From DATARH01 sp036273175 (lineage in GTDB: Bacteria; Pseudomonadota; Alphaproteobacteria; ATCC43930; CGMCC-115725), in the NCBI GenBank assembly GCA_036273175.1, contig DASUIE010000336.1:1-6304 (forward strand): DNA of 6,304 nucleotides. Direction: 5' to 3'. Made by a program: the position numbers and the translations under genes. The notes under the pieces are model-generated. The model searched no databases. It had not been told where the DNA came from and saw nothing but the letters and a program-made list of their open reading frames with translations. Positions 1 to 6,304 of this stretch are shown here, piece after piece; the stretch's first letter is position 1, and each line of letters starts with the position of its first letter.

Positions 1-527
1 AAACCCGGTATGATGTACGGGACGATACCGAGCCGACCCCCGTAAAGGTCGGCGCAGCGCTCGGCCGCGTCGGGCTGGTCGGCGAGGCTCAGCACCGCCG
101 TCGCATGGGTGTGATCGATGAATTTTTGCGGCAGGAACGCATGCAGCAGCGTCTCGACCGAAGGGTTCGGGGCGCCGGGGTCGATCAGATTGGCGCGCTG
201 GACCCGTACCATATCCTCATCGGACAGTGCGTCGCGGTCACGCAGCCGGCGCAGCGGATCGAGCCGCACCGCGGGGAGGCCGGCCGGCTCGATCGCCGCC
301 ATGTCCCAGCCGCTGCCTTTGACGCAAAGTACCGCCTGCGTCTCGCCGAGCAGGTCGGCGGCAGCGGTCTTGACCGAGGTGTTGCCGCCGCCATGCAGCA
401 CCAGGAGCGGGTCGCCGCCGAGCAGCCGCGAGGTGTAGACGCGCTCGGCGAGGTCGCGGCCGACTCCCGCCCCGGCGTAATGCGCCACCATCCGTTCCGC
501 GTCGCTGCCGGACCAGAGGCTCCGCAT
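1..527 (-). CDS. Bifunctional class II aldolase/short-chain dehydrogenase, N-terminal part (cut by the left edge)
   Basis: The first 175 codons of a gene that continues past position 1. The visible part is the class II aldolase/adducin-like domain of the two-domain family annotated as bifunctional aldolase/short-chain dehydrogenase (rhamnulose-1-phosphate aldolase/dehydrogenase-like). These proteins are usually around 680-700 residues, with a Rossmann dehydrogenase domain at the C-terminus that is not visible here. Seen directly: RVYTSRLLG near residues 29-37, the phosphate-binding-type motif HGGGNTSVK at 45-53, CVKGSGWDM at 68-76, the putative catalytic Glu in NPSVETLLHAF (E125), and the metal-binding pair H139-T-H141. 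By family knowledge such enzymes split a phosphorylated deoxysugar and oxidise the aldehyde product in the cytoplasm; the substrate cannot be read from sequence. The ATG at 527 was chosen because the protein then starts with LWSGSDA, close to the usual N-terminus. It follows the lipoprotein stop by four bases, with only a weak AAAGGG upstream, so coupled translation is likely. Confidence 0.88.
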   Translation of the reverse strand, partial: MRSLWSGSDAERMVAHYAGAGVGRDLAERVYTSRLLGGDPLLVLHGGGNTSVKTAAADLLGETQAVLCVKGSGWDMAAIEPAGLPAVRLDPLRRLRDRDALSDEDMVRVQRANLIDPGAPNPSVETLLHAFLPQKFIDHTHATAVLSLADQPDAAERCADLYGGRLGIVPYIIPG

Positions 528-531
528 CGGG

Positions 532-948
532 CTAGTAGACGCCCTTTATCGGCGTGGTTTCGCGCTTGTCGATCGTGACGCCGGTGTTGACGTCATTGGA
601 GCTCAACAGCGCCCTGGCGAGCCCGCCAAGCTGCTGACCGGGAAGCGGCGCCGCCCCGAGCGCGCTGTTGGAGCCCAGCCCGGACGAGGCCTGGTCGCCC
701 GGCTTGCCCGGACCGGCGGCATTCATCGCCTGCTGCGCTTTCGCCGCCGGGCTCACATCCTGCGGCCGCGGCGCGCCGGGAGCCGGGGGCCGCAGGTCGA
801 ATTCGGGCGGGATGGTCAGCGGCGCCCGCGACTCGACGGCGAATTCGTCGGGCGGCTGGGATTCGAGGCCGACCATTTGTTTAAAGCCAGTGCAGCCGCC
901 GAGTAGAAACATCGTGAAGACGCAAAAAACCTTAAGTAGCGGCTTCAT
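532..948 (-). CDS. DUF3035-type small lipoprotein
   Basis: A 138-residue predicted lipoprotein. The N-terminus has a Lys at position 2, a hydrophobic core (residues 7-16) and a lipobox L16-G17-G18-C19, so C19 should become the lipidated first residue of the mature protein. The residue after it is Thr rather than Asp, which in Gram-negative bacteria usually favours transport to the outer membrane. The mature part contains PPDEFAVESRAPLTIPPEFDLRPP at residues 32-55, which I recognise as the hallmark of DUF3035 proteins common in alphaproteobacteria. The middle (about 57-110) is rich in Pro, Ala and Gly and probably disordered, and the tail is polar. No function is established for the family. 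Its start overlaps the lspA stop (ATGA, 945-948), so it is probably co-translated with the peptidase that matures it. A GGGAG lies 10 bases upstream of the ATG. The family assignment rests on recalled motifs; the lipoprotein call is firm. Confidence 0.88.
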   Translation of the reverse strand: MKPLLKVFCVFTMFLLGGCTGFKQMVGLESQPPDEFAVESRAPLTIPPEFDLRPPAPGAPRPQDVSPAAKAQQAMNAAGPGKPGDQASSGLGSNSALGAAPLPGQQLGGLARALLSSNDVNTGVTIDKRETTPIKGVY

Positions 949-1447
949 GGTGAAAGGTCTCCCGGCTTTTTTGTTTGACCGGTGGAACGGTGAAACACGA
1001 GGCCTTCAAGCAACATCGCCACCACCCCAAGACAAATCGCGCTGTCGGCGATATTGAAGGCCGGCCAATGCCATGAACCGACGTGGAAATCAAGAAAATC
1101 GACGACGCTCCCTTCGAGCAGCCGGTCGATCACGTTGCCGGCCGCGCCGCCGATTATCAGGCCGATCGCAACCGCGAGATAGACGGTCCCGGCGCGGCGC
1201 AGCCAGTTGATCAGGATCGCCACGACGATCAGCGCCAAGAGCGAGAACAGCAGCGAATTCGCCGTCGCGCCGTTGTTGAATAGGCCGAAGGTAATTCCGG
1301 CGTTGCGCGTCATCAGCAGGTTAAAGAAGGGCGCGACGCGGATCGTCGAGCCGGGCGGCCGGCCGGCGAAGAGCGCGATGATGCCGAGCTTGGCGAGCTG
1401 GTCGCAGCCGGCCACCAACAGGGCGACAATAAGCCCCCGCCCGACCA

Positions 1448-1448
<1 letters not shown>
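945..1448 (-). CDS. lspA: Lipoprotein signal peptidase (signal peptidase II)
   Basis: A 167-residue inner-membrane aspartic peptidase that cleaves the signal peptide from diacylated prolipoproteins; the length is normal for the family. Four membrane segments can be seen at about 5-28, 63-82, 88-104 and 131-152. Conserved features are present: D16-Q17 with K20 (DQLAK) in the first helix, TRNAGITFGLF at 47-57, GNVIDR at 104-109 with catalytic D108, and FNIADS at 131-136 with catalytic D135. The start used is the ATG at 1448, whose A is also the last base of the ileS TGA stop (TGATG overlap). The same frame stays open upstream to 1931, but that part is an Arg-rich antisense-like extension lying inside ileS, out of frame with it, and is not LspA. 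No strong ribosome binding site precedes the ATG, so initiation probably depends on ribosomes finishing ileS. The ileS-lspA order is widespread in proteobacteria. Confidence 0.97.
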
Positions 1449-4276
<2,828 letters not shown>

Positions 4277-4283
4277 CGGTCAG

Positions 4284-4288
4284 CCTCT
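4284..4288 (-). promoter_or_regulatory. Ribosome binding site of ileS
   Basis: AGAGG on the minus strand, seven bases before the ATG at 4276. Its spacing supports that start codon and the N-terminus MPTDYRPT. Confidence 0.65.
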
Positions 4289-4315
4289 GGGCGGAAAGCG
4301 GAAAAGCGGGTTCGT

Positions 4316-4339
4316 CCTGACCCTCAACCGAGGATCAGG
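4316..4339 (-). other. Strong inverted repeat (hairpin) in the ileS leader
   Basis: On the minus-strand transcript the arms are CCTGATCCTC and GAGGGTCAGG around a GGTT loop. All ten positions pair, nine as Watson-Crick pairs and one as a U-G wobble. The hairpin ends 39 bases before the ileS ATG. It is not followed directly by a run of T; the nearest is a TTTT about ten bases further on. It is therefore not a canonical intrinsic terminator. It could be a weak terminator or processing site after ribF, or a leader structure affecting ileS expression. The structure is certain on paper, but its role is unknown. Confidence 0.5.
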
Positions 4340-4419
4340 CCCGCAATTCGCCCTATCCACCCGCGCCTCGCCGTCATCGGGCCGGTATAGCAGCGGAACG
4401 TGTCGAATTCGAGGGGGTT

Positions 4420-5382
4420 TCAGCGCCGCGGCGTCGCGGCCAGCATTTCCCGCGCCGTCTGCGCGTCGGCGGCGATGTGGGCCTTCAGCTCGTCGAGGCC
4501 GGAGAATTTCCGTTCCGGACGGATGAAGTCGATCAGCGAGACCCGGAGGTGGCAGCCATAGAGGTCGCCATCGAAATCGAACAGATGCGCCTCCAGGCGT
4601 GGCCGGTGGCCGCCGACGGTTGGGCGCATCCCGATATTGGCGACCCCGTCGACGGTCTTGCCGCCGAGCGGGTCGTCGTCGCCGTCGCCGGTCACCCGCA
4701 CCGCGTAGACGCCCAAGAGCGGGCGGAGATACTCGCCGAGCAGGATATTCGCGGTCGGGAAACCGAGGGTGCGGCCGCGCTGGTCGCCGAGCCGGACGCG
4801 GCCGTCGATCTCCCAGTACCGGCCAAGCTGCGCCGCCGCCTCTTGCGGCTTGCCGGCCTTAAGGAACTCGCGGATATGGGTCGAGGAATAGACCGACGCA
4901 TCGGTGTTGCGCACCGGCTCGACCACGGTGACGCCGAAGCCGTGCGCGGCGCCGGCCTCGCGCAGCATGTCGGGCGTGCCGCGCCGGCGGTTGCCGAAGG
5001 TGCAGTCGTGCCCGACGACGATATGGCCGATGCCGATGCCGCGGACCATCACCTCCTCGACGAAGGATTCGGCGCTCTTGTTCGCGAAATCGCGGTCGAA
5101 TTTTTGGACGTAGAGCAAATCGACGCCGAGCCCCGCAATCTCGCGCCGCTTGACCCGGAACGGGGTCAGGCGAAAGGCCTCGCCGCCGGGCATGAAGATG
5201 GCGCGCGGGTGCGGCTCGAAGGTCAGCACCGCGGCCTGAGTGCCGGCGTCCCGCGCCAGCGCCTTGGCATGCCCGATCAGCGCCTGGTGGCCGAGATGCA
5301 GCCCGTCGAAATTGCCCATCGCCAGCACCACGCCGGGGCGATGGGCGGAACCGGAACCGGGATGGCGGATGACGCGGAGCAC
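4420..5382 (-). CDS. ribF: Bifunctional riboflavin kinase/FAD synthetase
   Basis: A 320-residue cytoplasmic enzyme that phosphorylates riboflavin to FMN and then adenylylates FMN to FAD; the length is typical for the family. The N-terminal FAD synthetase (nucleotidyltransferase) domain shows GNFDGLHLGH at residues 23-32, TFEPHPR at 54-60, VVGHDCTFG at 122-130 and SSTHIREFL at 166-174. The C-terminal riboflavin kinase domain shows GRTLGFPTAN at 203-212 with the nucleotide- and metal-binding PTAN, GMRPT at 251-255, and RLEAHLFDFDGDLYG at 262-276 with the likely catalytic Glu E264. The start is GTG at 5382. The later GTG codons at residues 18-19 and the ATG at residue 22 would remove the first beta strand before GNFDG. 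No clear ribosome binding site precedes the GTG. The gene is divergent from the Rieske gene and is followed, after 143 bases, by ileS. ribF-ileS-lspA is a familiar proteobacterial order. Confidence 0.97.
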   Translation of the reverse strand: MLRVIRHPGSGSAHRPGVVLAMGNFDGLHLGHQALIGHAKALARDAGTQAAVLTFEPHPRAIFMPGGEAFRLTPFRVKRREIAGLGVDLLYVQKFDRDFANKSAESFVEEVMVRGIGIGHIVVGHDCTFGNRRRGTPDMLREAGAAHGFGVTVVEPVRNTDASVYSSTHIREFLKAGKPQEAAAQLGRYWEIDGRVRLGDQRGRTLGFPTANILLGEYLRPLLGVYAVRVTGDGDDDPLGGKTVDGVANIGMRPTVGGHRPRLEAHLFDFDGDLYGCHLRVSLIDFIRPERKFSGLDELKAHIAADAQTAREMLAATPRR

Positions 5383-5447
5383 GGGCGGGAAAATAGCGGC
5401 TGCCGCGTCGTGATGATAGGGTCGTCGCGGCTTGGGGAGGCGGGGAC
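5383..5447. promoter_or_regulatory. Divergent intergenic region between ribF and the Rieske oxygenase gene
   Basis: Only 65 bases separate the two divergent GTG start codons. Any promoters must be packed face to face here or lie inside the opposite gene. I see no convincing -35/-10 pair on either strand; TATCAT on the minus strand (5416-5411) is at best a weak -10. No operator-like inverted repeat stands out. The call rests on geometry rather than on a recognised motif. Confidence 0.3.
5434..5440 (+). promoter_or_regulatory. Ribosome binding site of the Rieske oxygenase gene
   Basis: GGGGAGG, seven bases before the GTG at 5448. It is the strongest ribosome binding site in the window and decides the start of this gene, which has no ATG until codon 31. 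Confidence 0.75.
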
Positions 5448-6304
5448 GTGGACGAAGCGGCGGCGCCGTTGCGCGAGGCCTGGTATTACGCGGCGCCGGG
5501 CCGGCGGGTGCGGCGCGGGCGGCTCCACGCCCGGGTCATGCTCGGCGAGCCGATCGCGATCGGCCGCGACGCCGCGGGCGCCCCGTTCGCCCTGCGCGAC
5601 ATCTGCCCGCATCGGGGGATGCCGCTTACCGCCGGGAATTTCGACGGGCGCGAGATCGAGTGCTGCTACCACGGCTGGCGCTTTGCGAGCGATGGCGCCT
5701 GCACGGCGATACCCGCGCTGGTCGAGGGGCAGAGCTTCGACCTCGCGACGGTCGCGGTGCGGCGCTACCCCGCGCGCGAGGTGCAGGGGAATATCTGGGT
5801 CTATATGGGCGAAGCGCCCGAGACGGCGCCGGATATCCCGCTGCTCGACGGGTTCGCGGCGGATGCGGAGCCGCGGATCGTCGAGCGGGTCGCGTTCAGC
5901 GCGGCGATCGACGACGCGGTCGTAGGGCTGATGGACCCGGCGCACGGCCCGTTCGTCCATCGCGCGTGGTGGTGGCGCGGCCGGCATTCCATTCACGAGA
6001 AGGCGAAGCCGTTTGTGCCCTCGCCCTGGGGTTTCACGATGAGCCGCCACGCGCCCTCGACCAACTCGCGCGCCTACCGCATCCTCGGCGGGACGCCCGA
6101 GACCGAGATCGCGTTCCGCCTGCCGAGCGTCCGCGTCGAGCAGATTCGCAATGGCCGCCACGCCGTGTCCAACCTCACCGCGATCACCCCGATCGACGAC
6201 CACACCAGCGAGATCAACCACTGCATCTATTGGACGGCGCCGTGGCTCAGCGCGCTGAAGCCGGCATTGCGCCCCTATGTCCGGGCGTTTCTGCGGCAGG
6301 ACCG
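5448..6304 (+). CDS. Rieske [2Fe-2S] aromatic-ring-hydroxylating oxygenase alpha subunit (cut by the right edge)
   Basis: The first 285 codons of a gene that runs off the window. The frame is open throughout. The N-terminal Rieske domain has the cluster ligands C53-P-H55 (DICPHRG) and C72-C-Y-H75 (CCYHGW), with the usual 16-residue spacing. The catalytic domain begins near residue 148 and shows DDAVVGLMDPAHGPFVH at 155-171, which fits the D-x2-H-x4-H iron site: D163 as the bridging Asp and H166 and H171 as iron ligands. The third iron ligand, an Asp nearer the C-terminus, is not visible in what I can assign and may lie past the edge. The layout resembles VanA-like or phenoxybenzoate-dioxygenase-like oxygenases of about 350 residues, which need a separate reductase; none is in view. 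The substrate is unknown; an aromatic compound, or a sterol- or pigment-like one, is possible. The GTG at 5448 was chosen for its strong GGGGAGG site and because the protein then begins with the typical LREAWYYAA. The gene is divergent from ribF. Confidence 0.92.
   Translation, partial: MDEAAAPLREAWYYAAPGRRVRRGRLHARVMLGEPIAIGRDAAGAPFALRDICPHRGMPLTAGNFDGREIECCYHGWRFASDGACTAIPALVEGQSFDLATVAVRRYPAREVQGNIWVYMGEAPETAPDIPLLDGFAADAEPRIVERVAFSAAIDDAVVGLMDPAHGPFVHRAWWWRGRHSIHEKAKPFVPSPWGFTMSRHAPSTNSRAYRILGGTPETEIAFRLPSVRVEQIRNGRHAVSNLTAITPIDDHTSEINHCIYWTAPWLSALKPALRPYVRAFLRQD

Larger units (their letters stand above)
4277..4419 (-). promoter_or_regulatory. ileS upstream leader/possible promoter region
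   Basis: This is the only sizeable non-coding gap in the window, between the ribF stop and the ileS start. Reading on the minus strand it holds a TATACC at 4389-4384 that could serve as a -10 box, but I find no good -35 at 16-18 bases: the best hexamer is TTCGAC, which is only 12 bases away. Downstream come the strong hairpin at 4339-4316 and the AGAGG ribosome binding site at 4288-4284. Whether ileS has its own promoter here or is read through from ribF cannot be settled from sequence. The gap is too short for a T-box leader, and I see no T-box sequence. Confidence 0.35.

Noticed and set aside
4403..4412. Perfect 10-base palindrome TCGAATTCGA just after the ribF stop
   Set aside because: It is short enough to occur by chance and has no second copy seen nearby or a partner promoter element to make it an operator.
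4277..4419. Possible T-box or riboswitch controlling ileS
   Set aside because: The gap is only 143 bases, no T-box consensus is seen, and only one simple hairpin is present. T-box control of ileS is not typical of alphaproteobacteria.
4477..5925. A 482-codon open frame on the plus strand crossing ribF and the Rieske gene
   Set aside because: The first part is antisense to ribF and the end is out of frame with the Rieske gene, becoming a Ser/Arg-rich string. It shows no family features.
5277..6221. A 314-codon open frame on the minus strand opposite the Rieske gene
   Set aside because: It is antisense to a clear Rieske oxygenase and runs out of frame into the start of ribF, with Arg- and Ala-rich composition and no motif.

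Overview
The window is GC-rich and almost fully coding. It looks like a chromosomal housekeeping segment of an alphaproteobacterium. Order-level placement near Rhodospirillales is an inference from the style of the proteins and from the ribF-ileS-lspA-DUF3035 gene order; no search was run. Six genes can be supported, and two of them are cut by the window edges. I see no rRNA, tRNA, CRISPR array, insertion sequence or prophage.

Five genes lie on the minus strand and read from right to left. They are ribF (FMN/FAD synthesis, 5382 to 4420), ileS (isoleucyl-tRNA synthetase, 4276 to 1448), lspA (lipoprotein signal peptidase, 1448 to 945), a small DUF3035-type lipoprotein (948 to 532), and the first 175 codons of a bifunctional class II aldolase/short-chain dehydrogenase (527 to the left edge). 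From ileS onward the genes are packed end to end: a TGATG overlap joins ileS to lspA, an ATGA overlap joins lspA to the lipoprotein gene, and four bases separate the lipoprotein gene from the aldolase gene. This points to one transcript with coupled translation. Between ribF and ileS there is a 143-base gap, the only sizeable intergenic region. It holds a strong 10-bp hairpin ahead of the ileS ribosome binding site.

On the plus strand, at the right end, a Rieske-type mononuclear iron oxygenase alpha subunit starts with GTG at 5448 behind a strong ribosome binding site and runs off the window. It is divergent from ribF, which also starts with GTG, and the two start codons are separated by 65 bases.

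Functionally, LspA removes signal peptides from prolipoproteins, and the next gene encodes a lipoprotein with a clear lipobox, so enzyme and likely substrate are neighbours. IleS and RibF are essential housekeeping enzymes. The aldolase/dehydrogenase and the Rieske oxygenase are catabolic-looking genes flanking this core. I found no convincing evidence for a previously undescribed multi-gene system. The points most worth a second look are the ileS leader hairpin, the sugar-catabolic gene attached to the essential operon, and the identity of the Rieske oxygenase.
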